DNA of 64,000 bases from Ehretia macrophylla (taxonomy: Eukaryota; Streptophyta; Magnoliopsida; Boraginales; Ehretiaceae): contig CM075766.1 in the NCBI GenBank assembly GCA_037974665.1, positions 45,187,569 to 45,251,568 on the forward strand. The letters run 5' to 3'. Under the pieces are notes generated by a model, which was not told the origin of the DNA, ran no database searches, and worked only from the letters and a program-made list of their open reading frames with translations. Position 1 is the stretch's first letter, and every line of letters begins with the position of its first letter. Made by a program: the position numbers and the translations under genes. This document shows positions 12,088 through 24,174 of the stretch, piece after piece.

Positions 12088-12122
12088 GCTTGAGGGCAAG
12101 CAAGGTTTAGGTTTGGGGATGT
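12088..12122 (+). other. terminal polypurine tract of gypsy element
   Basis: TTGCTTGAGGGCAAGCAAGG and then a G-rich stretch end exactly at the TGATG start of the right LTR. This is the expected site of plus-strand priming. Confidence 0.8.
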
Positions 12123-13988
12123 TGATGTGACTGTATTTGCAGCACTCAAACCTTGGTATTTGTACTATATTTGCATCTTAATTTGGGAATTATTGCAATA
12201 CTTTGATATTTTCGATGCAATGTAGGATGATACCGAAAAGTGAAAAATCAGACTCAAAATGATCCAAATTACAAGTCAAGAAGTCAAGAATGGGGAAGCA
12301 CGAGAAGCGGTTGAAAAATGAAGCTCATAGAGAAGAAATTTGGCTGAAACTAGCACGAAATTGGATTCAGAGCATTGACCCAGATGATCTCAAATAGTGA
12401 CCTATGTCTGTTTTCAGCAAACCATATCCGTTTTTCGGGTAGAAACAACAGTCTGAGCAAAACACAGGACTTTTGTCTTGTGGATGGCGTGATTTTAGCC
12501 AAATTCTATCATTTTGAGGGTCAAAACAGTGAAAAATGCCCAAAGATGCTGCGGTCAACGAACCGGTCAAAGTCAAAGACAAACTCAAGTGTTGACCAAG
12601 AATTGAAGCCTGTAGAGGAAGAATTTGGCCAAACGGAGTGCATAAACGGACTCAAAACGCTGAATAAACTTGGAATAGCAGTGGTCAACTTTTTGGTCAA
12701 CGCATGAATAGTATCAGTCAACGCGTGAATAGTGATGGTCAACGCGTGAACAGTAAAACTGCATGCAGAATACGTGAATAGTAACTGCGTGAATAGTAGT
12801 CGCGTGAATAGTAACTGCGTGAATAGTAACCGCGTGAATAGTAGCTAAATTTTCCTATAAATAGACATTAACCCTCTTCATATTTTCACACAATTTTTGA
12901 GAGCTTTGGAATATTTTTTCAATATTTTCAATTTTTGTCAAGTTATTTTTATGGTTCTTATTTAGGATTTTGCCTATATAGCTATATACGGAGGAAGTCG
13001 TGCCTAGTGACTCTTATTCAGGGGCATTCTGCCTGAATAGCTACTGTACAGTGGACGTCCTAATGTTCATTTTTTAGCCTTTTCTCAAAAATAGCTCTTA
13101 TTCAGGGAGAAGTTCTGCCCGAATAGCTATAGAATTTCTGTTCAGACCTGGAGTTCAGAAATACGCGTTCGTTAATACGGGGGAGCCTTTCTTGACTCTC
13201 TTTTATTTGTATAAACTCGTATTTATTATGTGTGAGTAGAATTCTTATCTAGGGTAGGATATTGTAAATAATGATCTTTTAATATATGGTCTCGGATTCG
13301 GATAATTTAGTTTTAATGCAATATATGACTTGTATTAATTAAGTATTGTCTTTCATACATAATGCTTTTAAGTAGATGATATGATTGCTTTATTTTCGTG
13401 TATCCGTGCTTTAATAGTGAATCAATAGCTTGACAACCTTAAAGATTCCAATAAATTATAGGTAATGCTTTTAAGTAGACCATAGTTTCTAGACTAGTAA
13501 GGAGATGTTGATTACTTATGTTGAAACAGACATTTTACACCAGGTTGCAAGGACAGATCCATACTATGGCTATACGCTCGTAGATGGAACGGCACCTACA
13601 TCAGAGTTAGTAATCGGGATTTTAATAGATTAAGTTAATTGACTAGGTTAATGCTTGTAGCTTAACCTCTTGTATAGAATTTGAGAATCCGGATGCCGAG
13701 CCTACATTAATTGCCTTATTTACATATTTGATCCGTAGATATTCTTCCGTACTTAGCTAAACGAAAACCTTAGCTTTTAGTTTACATTTTTACCCGTTAC
13801 TTAAACGTCATTTCAAACTGTCACTTACTGCTTTAAACACTTTCACACATTACACTAACTAACTAACGAGCTTCCCTGTGGATACGATTCCGCACTCTTT
13901 GCACACTACACTACAAGATCCGTGCACTTGCAGGTATTTTAACTTGGTTTATTTTCCACACTTTTCACACGCCAACCGGGTTGCATCA
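12123..13988 (+). repeat. 3' LTR of gypsy element
   Basis: 1866 bp partner of the left LTR, with the same TGATG/CATCA ends, U3 repeat array (12696-12846), TATA box (12856-12863) and hairpin cluster. By eye it differs from the left copy by substitutions at a few percent in the first 500 bp and fewer after that. Confidence 0.96.
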
Positions 13989-13993
13989 CCGTC
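13989..13993. repeat. 5-bp target-site duplication of gypsy insertion, right copy
   Basis: CCGTC, identical to 2343-2347, immediately after the CATCA end of the right LTR. Confidence 0.95.
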
Positions 13994-15799
13994 ACATACT
14001 AATAGTCCTACTACATTGAACTATCTTGATTCGACTTCTACACAAGGTTTTGATCATAACACTGGGGCATCTATGTCACCACGAGCTCAGTCGAGTCCAC
14101 AAGCGGATATGAATAAACGACCTCGATAGGTGCTACGACGTCTTACTGATTATGTTTTCACCCTGCCACCCTCTCTCCAGCCGTCTCCTTCGCCTACTCC
14201 CTCGGCTAACTCGACGGTATATCCTCTTAACTCTTATCTTTCATACTCTAAGTTCTCTGATGCTCACACTGCTTTTTTAACGGCCATCACATCTCATGAT
14301 GAGCCCAACACATTCTCACAGGCTGTTCGTCATAGTCATTGGCGCGACGCCATGGAAAAGGAAATAACAGCCCTTGAAGCTAATAAAACTTGGGTATTAG
14401 AGGAACTACCACCTGGAAAACGAGCAATTGATTCAAAATGGGTATATAAAATAAAGTACAAACCGGATGGCACTATTGAACGATACAAAGCCTGCTTAGT
14501 TGCTAAAGGTTATACTCAAATTGAAGGTGTTGATTTTCACAATTCGGACTAGCTGTTGCTTCCATTCGCAATTGGGTCATTCATCAACTTGATGTAAACA
14601 ATACCTTTCTCCATGGCGACTTGGAAGATGAAGTTTTTATGAAAATTCCGCAAGGGTTTGCAAAGGAGGGGGAGCATTGTGTGTGTCATCTTCAAAAATC
14701 TTTATATGGATTGCGTCAAGCCTCTTGTAATTGTTATCAAAAGTTTATTTCCTCCCTTCTTGGCCTTGGTTTTTGGCAGTCCCAGGCTGATTATTCATTA
14801 TTCACCTCTTCGCATGGCTCTTCGTTTCTGGCTGTTTTGATTTATGTCGATGATGTAATTGTCACCGGCAATGACTCTTCTCGCATCCTCAAGCTAAAGC
14901 GTCTTCTGGATGATAATTTTTGAATCAAAGATCTTGGGCATTTGAAGTATTTCTTGGGCATTGAAGTAGCTCGTTCCCCAGCAAGTATTAGTTTGAATCA
15001 AAGCAAGTACACTCTTGACATTCTCGCTGAGAGTGGTCTCCTTGGCACCCGTCCTCTATCCACTCCTATGGAATTTCAACATAGACTTGCTGTTGATTCT
15101 GGCCCTCCATGCGTCAACCCGGGTTAATATCGTCGCCTCATTGGACGCCTTCTCTACCTTACTATTACTTGTCCAGACATTTGTTATTCGGTTCAAGTAC
15201 TCAGTCAGTTCATGCAGGATCCTCGTCAACCTCACCTTGATGCTGCACACCGAGTACTTCGTTATCTTAAAGGTAGTCCTGGGCAAGGCATTTTTCTTCC
15301 ATCTGATAGTTCATCCATCCTACGTGCTTATTGTGATGCAGATTGGGCCGGTTGTCCCACAACGCGCTGTTCGACCACTGGGTTCCTCATCTTTCTTGGG
15401 TTTTCTCCCATCTCTTGGCGCTCTAAGAAGCAAATCGTGGTCTCTCGATCTTCGGATGAAGCAGAATATAGAAGTATGGCTGCTACTACTAGTGAAATAA
15501 TTTGGCTTCGTCGCCTTCTTCAGGACCTCCTTGTTCTTCATCCTGAGCCGGTCTCTCTTTTCTGTGATAATCAGGCTGCTCTCCATATCTATGCTAATCC
15601 TGTCTTTCATAAGCGTACCAAACGTATTGAGATCGACTGCCATTTCATTCGTGATCATGTTCTGTCCAAAACTTTGGTGCCTAGGCCTATCTCGACTAAG
15701 TTCCAGCTTGCTGACATCTTCACCAAGGCTCTTGGCACAGATTCGTTTCAACGTTTGTTAGGGAATTTGGTCATTTCCACTCTTCATGCGCCAACTTGA
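13994..15799 (+). pseudogene. copia reverse transcriptase and RNase H remnant
   Basis: Resumes the copia pol frame split by the gypsy insertion. RT begins near 14390 (KWVYKIKYKPDGTIERYKA). An internal deletion near 14548 removes a stretch of the palm and shifts the frame. After it come LDVNNTFLHGDL, LYGLRQAS and the catalytic YVDD at 14843-14854. Stops at 14127, 14921 and 15125 break it further. RNase H is well preserved (YCDADWAGCPTTRCSTTG, SRSSDEAEYR, the FCDNQAAL region and ADIFTKAL near the end), stopping at 15797-15799. Confidence 0.92.
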
Positions 15800-15806
15800 G
15801 AGGGAG
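15797..15806 (+). other. copia polypurine tract
   Basis: TGAGAGGGAG follows the RNase H stop and directly precedes the presumed 3' LTR. Confidence 0.7.
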
Positions 15807-16043
15807 TATTGGAGCTGACGAACGACAATCTTGGCATCATTTACATTCTTGCACGACAAGTTCTCCAATCACCACAATTTGCAATTCCATTACCAATTGT
15901 ATTTATTCTTTCATTTCTCATGTACATAAAATCTCAGCTAATTGATTTGCTGTTAATTAGCTTAGGTACAGAAGGCTTTGTACATTATATATACGACTAT
16001 CTCTATCAATAAAATTTGCTTCATTGCCTCAAACATTTTTACA
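15807..16043 (+). repeat. copia 3' LTR (probable)
   Basis: Starts TATTGGAG after the polypurine tract (a decayed TG end is likely) and ends TTTTTACA at 16043. Contains a TATA-like ATTATATATA near 15985 and an AATAAA at about 16009. At ~237 bp it is a plausible short copia LTR. The 5' LTR lies outside the window, so the end cannot be checked against it. Confidence 0.6.
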
Positions 16044-16114
16044 CGCCAAACATATATATTCATTCCTTCAACCAGTTGTCTATAAAAGAATTAAAAGGGA
16101 AGTAAAAGTAACTA

Positions 16115-16759
16115 CAGTAGAACTTTTTAAAATAAATAGTGTTGGGACTACCAAATTCTATTAATTTTGTGAGATATTAATTTATCGAAAAATTAATAAC
16201 TATTAATTTATAGAGATATTTTTAATTGTTTTGGATTTATAGTAAACATATTATGATTATGATGTCTTTTTTTGAAAAGTGACTTGTATTTTTTCGGTCC
16301 AATTTAAAAAGATACGTAATCAGAATAGAAGATAAATTTTAATTTAGTAGGATTAAAACAAAATTTCTCTAATCTCGTATCCAAGTCCTTGTAGGATTAG
16401 GATGATAACTAATTTCTCTAATCTTGTATTTTAATCCTTGTAGGATTATCTCAATTTTTTCTCTTTAAATAATTAAATATGAGATTCAACTAGATTTGAA
16501 GTTCAACAAATAACAAGCTACTCTTTGATTCATATTTTAAGAAAACTTCATAGTCAATTTATTATGTATTTTTTAGTTAATTATTAATTTATGAAATATT
16601 TGGGTCAATAAAATACAAATAAAAATTTTTAAATGTATTATCTTATAATTTTATCGAATTTATCAACTTTTTACACTGGTTCAAAGTTGGGACCGGATAT
16701 TTTTATTAATTAAAAAATATTATAAATTTATCGAGTATTAATTTAAAAAAATTATACTG
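16115..16759. mobile_element. Emigrant/Lemi1-like (pogo-type Tc1/mariner) non-autonomous element, copy 1
   Basis: 645 bp. Starts CAGTAGAACTTTTTA and ends with the inverted form (...ACTG), flanked by TA on both sides (16113-16114 and 16760-16761), the target duplication of this superfamily. The termini follow the Emigrant pattern CAGTAAAACCTCTATAAATTAATA in general form. Interior is AT-rich with no transposase. Shares its sequence, in inverted orientation, with 54605-55091. Confidence 0.8.
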
Positions 16760-19700
16760 TACTTTATCAAATTACAATCTTGATTTCCGATCGAGTTAGG
16801 AACACGAGTATGATCATTAGTTGCTATAGGGCTTAAAAAGACATTAGCATCAAATCTTACATTTTTCATAATTTCTTTTGGTCAAGGCATTAATTATTCC
16901 ATTAATTGGACACTGGACACTCATTAGAAGTGAAGCAATATTTAAATTTTCATTAAGTACGTAACTACAAGCATATACTAGTATTATATAACGTGGTACA
17001 ACATCAGCCAAGTTGTGTAGTGAGAAGAAAGAAATCAAGTGGTACACCTAAGCAGCAAGTGGTTGAGGGATCAAGATTATTTACTTGTAGAGTAGTAAAG
17101 AAAGCCATGACCAAAAAAAAGAGTAGTAAAGAAAGCCAACTGTAAGCTGGTTGTCCACACCAGAATGCCTTCTTAATTCAGCTAATCTATGCTACAAGCC
17201 TAATTAAAACCTACCATCTTAGGTTACTTGTACCTGAGTTGAGTTCGATAAAAATATTTAAATAATATTTTATAGATATGATGTTATTAAATTTATATAA
17301 TTAAACCCATATAAATAAATAAGATTTGATTTAATTATATTCATATAAAATTTTAGACACATCATCGGCAAAATAAAGAGAAGGTAATAAATTATGTTAC
17401 TCCCGAATAAGATTTAGATTTTACTTATTTCTTGCACAAAGTGTCAAGTGCATTCTTTTTCATTTAATCGCCACCTCGTTCTATTGATTTTTTTTTTTTT
17501 TTTTTTCGGATGATGAAAACTCTTTTTAGAAAATTTATGAGGCTCACACTAAGAGTATCAAATTTAAAAAATACGATCTTACTAATCAAAATAGGTCTCA
17601 AAAAAATTAATTTTTTAATTAATTTAAACTTAAGACATAAACAAAACTCATTTCCACGCTCCAAATGTTCATCATTAGGTTAACCCTTGGAGTTTATAAC
17701 TCTCCTGAAACTCTCATCTCCGCACCCCAAGCGTTCACCATTAAGTTAACGCTTTAAGGTTAACTCTCCTGAAACTCTTCTCTCGACGCCCTAAGCGTTC
17801 ACCATTAGAGCTAAGCTTCTACTTTTTTTTTTTTTTTTTTGTCAAGCTTCTACACTGTGTATATAATTTCATGTACGTAGCTCTTGTCGCCATCTGAAGT
17901 GTGTGAAGACAAAGATAAAGACACAGTTAAGCAAGCAAAAACAAAGAGAAAAATCAAGAAGTAGTTGACCGACAAACAGAGTTTGACCTCATGATAATAC
18001 ATCTCTTTCCAGAAAATAGGCCATCATTCTTCTACTCTTATCCATAAACTTTGGTGGCGATCACTAGTGCATTCTTCAACAACTAATAATTTTTTCTTTG
18101 GTCAATATAATTGTTGTTGTGACCCAAAAAGAAAAAGATAATTATTGTTGTTAAACAAACTTACGGGCATAAATTAATAAGCTTCTTAACCGAGAGTTTG
18201 GTCTCCGCAGCCTTTATGTACTGTTCTAGTCAACATCGAGTTCCAACTATAATGGCAGAGATTGAAAGTCAAACTTGGTTTTGTGATGGAGCGTTTCCGG
18301 CCTAAATAATTTTAAATTAGTTAAAAAAATAATTTTTTTAGGGTAATTTTGTAGGTCTTAGATTAAGACTAATAACTTCCTTATAAATATTTATTTATAT
18401 TGTATCATCTTTCATGCAAAGTAATGTGTCTCGCATTTGGTTCTATTCATAGTATGAACTCGAACAACTTCCTAAACAGAACTCCATGTCAAAAAACAAA
18501 AGAAAGATTGAAAATTGAACCTCTCGCCTCCAAAACCTTTCTTATACTTCAAGTAATCAATCTATCAAATTCAACACCTACTCAAGTTTCAACATTTTAC
18601 TCCCTTACCAATTAAAACTAAATTATTTTTGGGTTAATACCATTTTTGATTCTTTATTTTTAACCTTATTGATATGTTCAAAAGTGATACATTTTAATCT
18701 CTTATCTTTTCAAGTTAAGACACCATTAGTTATTTTTTGTAAATTTGTTAAAAATCTGACGAAATTATAAAAACATACGTACTAAACACGTGCTGAATAC
18801 ATGCATCTCCTGTTAAATTTTTAACGAATTCACAAAAAAGGACAATATGAGCATCAGATTAAATTCTGAAATTCAAGAAAATAAATTTATGAACTGTATG
18901 CAAAAAAGGCTGTTAATTGAAAAATATCGTTTCTCTTTTTCTACACAAAAGTCAAAGGCCGTTGGGACTTGGGACTTGGGAGGTTCAATAACTTCACATT
19001 TTAATCTTAACATTTGCAAAAGAGAGAGATGAGACATCTAAGGAAGAAAATGCTTTGCTTGCTTCCATAATGATCAAAATTAAAGATGTCTGGGTCTGGA
19101 GCTGCTGTCTGTTTCTTCAATAGCGATCAATTTGGTATGTACAGTTACATGGGTCCTATCCACCAACTTTAACCTTCCCAACACAGAAAATTTAAATCGT
19201 TCTTCTACGGTACTTTCTGTTTCTGATGGAACACCACTATCAAGTTCGTTTCCTTATAAAGAGTTAGTTTCGGGGTAAAATTCTAACTCACTTGTTGAGT
19301 TCGAATTAATTAAGAAATTAATTTTTTTAAAATTAACATTAATATATTTTGTATTTAATTAATTTGAATTATATATCTTAAAGACGGAATTATGTATTAC
19401 AGAGTTTAGCATACCTAATGTAAACTTGAAGGCTTTTCAAAAAACAAAATTCAGAATAAGAAAAATAGTTCCCTTCCTTAAAATCTTAACTAAAAGGTGA
19501 ACATGTTTGTTGTGTACCAATGAATAGTGAATGAATAAAATAATGTAAGGATTCTAGTTTAAGTCAGTGATAAATAACAGACTGAAATCACATTTAACTA
19601 TTCTAAAAAAATATATAAGAGAGAGAGAGAGAGAGAGATGGGGAAAAGAAAAGTAAAAAATATTAGATGTGATATTGTATCTAATTTGACACTCTAAACT

Positions 19701-20319
19701 TTGAAGCAAATTTTAGGGTCAATGACTTCGTTATGGAAAAAGCATCTATCTTCTTCATGGCATCGAATTAAATGTCGGCTTTAGACATTTTGCACGGAAA
19801 TGGTTCCCAACAAAAGTTAGGTATACTCGTATAGAATCTGATAAAATTAGGTCGAACAAACAATGCCTAAGTTTACGGCAAAGAATGTGAAAGGTTACTA
19901 TTGTTTTCAACCTTATCAAAAAAAAAAAAATTATCGTTATCAACCAGCCTTTGATCTAGTAGTATACTTTTCGATGTAACTGCGAGAGATTGTGGGATTA
20001 GTTTTCGTGGGTGACAATCCTTTAATATATGTTATACAGCTTAAACTTCTCTTAAATAAAAAACAAAAAAACAAAAGGTTATTATTGTTGATGGTGTTTT
20101 CCCTTTAATTTTTTGGGGAAAAAATGTATATATAATTCAACGACTATATAAATATTTTTTCTGAAATAGGGGTTAAATGATTTCTCATATTAAAAGTAAG
20201 ACATATCCATGTATTTTAAAAAGTTATGGAATCAGCTTGGTGTTATATTAGATATGCCCTTGAAAGTAGAATAGCCCTTCCCTTTTAATCATTGAGAAAG
20301 ATTGCTAATATTTCTCATT
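16760..20319. other. gene-free intergenic DNA
   Basis: AT-rich, with no supported gene. Contains a degenerate tandem repeat (17655-17815), poly(T) runs near 17490 and 17825, and a (GA)n microsatellite at about 19619-19638. Short open stretches on both strands have no recognisable motifs. Confidence 0.7.
17655..17815. repeat. degenerate ~65-bp tandem repeat, three copies
   Basis: Three copies begin near 17655, 17721 and 17784, sharing the pattern AAGCGTTCACCATTA and CTCCTGAAACTCT. Copy 1 is the most diverged. Confidence 0.7.
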
Positions 20320-20740
20320 AGGTTAATTAAGTAAATAGTCTCTAATATTTTACTATTTTTCAAGTTATTATGTTATTTTAAAAGATTCAAATTAATCCCT
20401 AAAGTTTACCAAAAATGGTCAAATTAGTCCGTTCTGTATAAAAGCTGGTTAACATTAACAAAAAAAAAATGGTCATGTGCAACTTCTTTGGGGGCAAAAA
20501 TTAAAATAATTTAAAAATGGGCAATTCATTGATGGAAGGGACTAATTTGACCACTTTAGATAAACTTTGGGTACTATTTTGAAAATTTTAGAACAATAGA
20601 GATTAATTTGATAATTAAGTCATTTTACACATTTTCGGTACTTATTAACATTATATTTGATGAGGGATTAACTTGATCAATTTTTGTAAATTTTGAGGAC
20701 TATTTTAATTTTTTTGGAATAATGAGAACTAACTTAAAAA
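20320..20740. repeat. foldback repeat (possible MITE)
   Basis: Left arm with GGTCAAATTAGTCC at about 20413-20427 is mirrored by GGGACTAATTTGACCA at about 20538-20553. Neighbouring stretches on each side are also complementary. Overall about 0.4 kb of imperfect inverted repeat with no coding capacity. No clear target duplication was found. Confidence 0.5.
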
Positions 20741-20859
20741 ACGATGGTAATATTAACAATTATTTGTATAATTAACCCCTTTTTTATATGTTTTATATTT
20801 TCCCTGATTACTAGTAATTACGGCCTTACACACAAAGCCTTTCTATTACACTTACACTG

Positions 20860-21680
20860 GAATGAGCTAGGTAACTTTATTTCAAATCCCATGTTTGGTA
20901 TGAGGGAATTAACTTGGGAATCTCATTCTCAAGGTAATCTCATTTCCCTATACATGAGATTAGTCTATTCTCATGTACTTGGGAATCAACTTATTTCTCA
21001 AATGACTAATATACCTCAATCAAAACATAACTTTACAAAAATGTCCATTTATATATAGTTTATTTTCAATAATAATAATAATAACAAAAATTAATAAAAA
21101 TAAAAATAAAAATAAAAATTCAAATAAAAATAAAAATAAAAATAGAAAAATATTAAAAATAATTATTAGTATAATAAAATAAAAACAATAATAATAAAAA
21201 TTATGAAAATAATAATAATAATAAAAATATAAATAACAATAATAAAAATAAATAACATAGAATATTAATAATTACTATGTTAATAATAATAATAACATAA
21301 TAATAATAATAATAAATATAATACAAATAAAAATACTAATAATAACAAAAATAATAAAACATAATAACAATATAGATAAAAAAAAAGAATACTAATAATA
21401 ATAACAAAAATTATAGTTATAATAATAATAAAATAAAATAATACAAATATAACAATAATATAGATAATAAAAAAATTAGTAATTAAATTATAAATAATAA
21501 AACATATAAATATAAATATAAATAATATGAACAATTAAATTATAAAAAATTAAAAATTAAAATTGAAATTAAAATAAGATAGCAAAAAAACAATAATTTT
21601 AACAAACATAATTGTTATAATTATAATTATGATAATAACAACAACAACAATAATAATAATACTACTACTAATAATACTAC

Positions 21681-21747
<67 letters not shown>

Positions 21748-21993
21748 TGTTATGTTTATTATTTTTATGGTTTTTTTGTTCTTATTTATGTTTATTATTA
21801 TTTTCAAAACTATAATAATAAAATGGTAATCTTGTCATATTACACAAGTCATTTCTATTTCTACTCGTGTATACCAAACTTGGGTTTTGAATCAATATCT
21901 TCATTCCTAGAGTATATCAAGTATGTTATTTCCATTTCCAAGTTCATTTCATTTCTATCCAAACTCATTCCAATGCACCAATCGCTATCTTAA
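20860..21993. mobile_element. (AAT)n-centred repeat, copy A (putative non-autonomous DNA transposon)
   Basis: Left arm (20860-21065) and right arm (21820-21993) match those of a second copy at 53013-53985, flanking a long (AAT)n-rich core that turns into (ATT)n at about 21716. The right end, read inward, gives GATAGCGATTGGTGCATTGG, the same terminal sequence as copy B. A left terminus of this type was not found, so copy A is probably truncated. There is no coding capacity; open stretches across the core are repeat artefacts. Confidence 0.65.
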
Positions 21994-23640
21994 AATTTTT
22001 TTGGAAGATCAAAGAAATCCATCCTATTATTTTTCGTATTGATATTCTTACTGTTAATAGAAAATCAATTGTTATTTTCTAAAGTTGCAATATTATGATT
22101 ACATTTTCTCGTTGAATTTTCCTCGTTTAATAAAAGGTAACAAAAGAAGTTCCCATTGGCATTGGCATCTCACAAACCTCTATTAATTGTGCATGACAAT
22201 GAGAACATGACTTTTTGATAACAATAGAAAACTTCAAACAATCTTGCCTTTTTTGTGATCCTTGGTTTTTTCTTTTTCACTTTTCAAAGATTTTGTACAC
22301 CAGTAAATCTTCCCAATGCTTCTCAAGATTATCAAAAAAAAGTAGAAAAAACCTTTACAAAATATTATGTAAAAAGATAATAATTTATGTTTCCGGTTCA
22401 CTTTTTCGCAGAAAGATAACGTAAATATATAGCAATACTCTTTGTAAAATAACTAATCACCAGTTAACTATTTGATTGAAAGCAAAAAATTGTAAGAATC
22501 AATATTATTTTCTTAAAAAACAGTCTATTACATGTCATTACAGTTATTTATTTTATTTTTGTGTCAAGACATGTTATTACAGTTCACAGATGACATATTA
22601 GTATTAATTTTCATTTGCTCGCCAGCTATGAACTATAATTGGGGGAACTCTTTAAAAGCTTACCCAAAAAAGAAGAAATAATTATTGAGTAAAGCTTAAT
22701 TACAGCACATTATTACTTTCCTCTTCATAAAAAATCAAACCAACAAAAGTATTTAATTCATTAATTAAAAACCAGCTTTGAATACTCTCAATCAGCCTTA
22801 TGTACACACACACTCACTACTAACACCCCACCTAGATAGTACATATATATATAGAGATATATCATTGTAGATCACAGAAAGAGAGAAAATCTATAATAAA
22901 GTGAAAAATATTTTATTATTATAGATTAGTAATTTAAAAGCTTAGCTGTATTGCGCGGGATTTCCGGTGGTCAACCCCTTCACTCTGCAAAGCCACTTAT
23001 GGAGTTTATGACTTAAAACCACACCTACGAGTCTCACCATTGTTAGACCGTAGACCCGACCCATTAATCCAAACCCACACCAGAGTAGTCCATGGCTCAA
23101 CACTCATGTCCCGGGTCGAGTTTTACGTCTAATTTTTGTCTAAATTTAGATTATGATATAACTTGTAATCTGCGTCAATTTATACAAATTCATTCCAAAG
23201 TGTTCTATGAGCATAATAGTAAACTCCAGACTCGAGCTCCACGTACACATTCTTCTCTAAATTTAGATCATGATATCATTTGTGATATTGAATCAATTAT
23301 ATAAATTCATACCTAAGTTAATTTATCTATACAATAATTAATCTCGAATTGAGATTGACGATAAATTATTATTTAGATTTTAAGTGTAACACCTTTTATT
23401 AAATGAAATAATCATTTTTATCATAAATTTACACAAGTAAGTTTTTATAATCATATAAATTAATTATTATTATCGTAACAAAAGATAAGTAATCTGAATT
23501 ATAAATGAGATCACGATCTTAATGTAAGCATGAAATTTTTGAATTTTCTTAACAAGAAAATCCCTTTTGATCAAGCCCTTGCCGGCAAAAGTAGTGCTGA
23601 ACCAAAAACCCCTTCTCTTTGTCAGCTCTCCTTCTTTTAC
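21994..23640. other. gene-free intergenic DNA upstream of the receptor kinase
   Basis: AT-rich with no supported gene. Two related ~60-bp stretches (about 23133 and 23252, sharing CTAAATTTAGAT and ATATAAATTCAT-like cores) suggest a small old duplication. Confidence 0.6.
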
Positions 23641-23934
23641 TACTAAAATATTAGTATTAATAAAGGGGAAAAAAAAAAAAAAAGCCCTTTCTGTATTAGT
23701 AGCTCAACCTTTTTCTTGGGCATAGCAGAACAGAGTATATACTTTCTCTCTCTAAAAAAACACCATTTTTGTGTGCTGTTTTCGCTTTCTTTGACCATTT
23801 TTTTAATCCTTTCTCTCTCATCCGCCAACTGAAGCAACTGAAACAAACAAAGAAACAGAGTTGGTAGCCTTTTAGAGAGAGAGAAAAAAATTATTTTCAA
23901 GAAAAGTAAACATATGTACAGAAAGAATATATAC

Positions 23935-23935
<1 letters not shown>

Positions 23936-23969
<34 letters not shown>
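23936..23969. repeat. (AT)n microsatellite
   Basis: Uninterrupted AT dinucleotides in the probable 5' region of the receptor kinase gene, about 220 bp before its ATG. Confidence 0.9.
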
Positions 23970-23972
<3 letters not shown>

Positions 23973-24135
23973 CAGTTTAGTTTGAAGAATCAAATCAATC
24001 AGCTTACTTCCTTCGTTCATTGCCTTGAAGCTCCATTCCAGCCATTGCCTATTCAAGAATTACACACACACATATATATGTAATATATACATAAATTTGT
24101 GTGTGCATATATATATATTTATATACATACATAAA

Positions 24136-24174
24136 ATGAGTGTGAAGAAGAAGAAGATATTCAAAGCTCAATGA
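24136..24174 (+). other. upstream ORF 1 of the receptor kinase gene
   Basis: A 12-codon reading frame (start MSVKKKK) ends in TGA at 24172-24174. That stop overlaps the ATG of the next upstream ORF as ATGA. It counts only if this stretch is in the mRNA leader. Confidence 0.45.

Larger units (their letters stand above)
10080..12122 (+). other. gypsy 3' non-coding region between integrase and 3' LTR
   Basis: About 2 kb with no convincing reading frame where autonomous Athila relatives often carry an envelope-like gene. Contains an internal polypurine-like module (10974-11010), an A-rich tract (11364-11422) and the terminal polypurine tract. Short open stretches here have no recognisable protein features. 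Confidence 0.75.
2348..13988 (+). mobile_element. Ty3/gypsy (Athila-like) LTR retrotransposon, complete, 11.6 kb
   Basis: Full structure is present: two LTRs of about 1.87 kb beginning TGATG and ending CATCA, primer-binding site, gag-protease, RT-RNase H, integrase, a long non-coding 3' region, polypurine tract and a 5-bp target duplication. Integrase follows RNase H, the gypsy order. The Asp-tRNA primer site, the Gag type and the GRPFLATADAVI protease signature point to Athila. No chromodomain or envelope-like frame was seen. The coding region has only a few stops and one evident frameshift, and the LTRs differ by a few percent by eye, so it is much younger than its copia host. It is probably non-autonomous now. 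Confidence 0.95.

Noticed and set aside
21280-21829. Several open stretches of Ile/Asn/Tyr/Leu-rich protein on both strands
   Set aside because: Artefacts of the (AAT)n core; the same occurs at 53270-53829.
23643-24056. 137-codon minus-strand frame upstream of the receptor kinase
   Set aside because: Spans microsatellite and the probable leader of the plus-strand gene; low-complexity, no domain.
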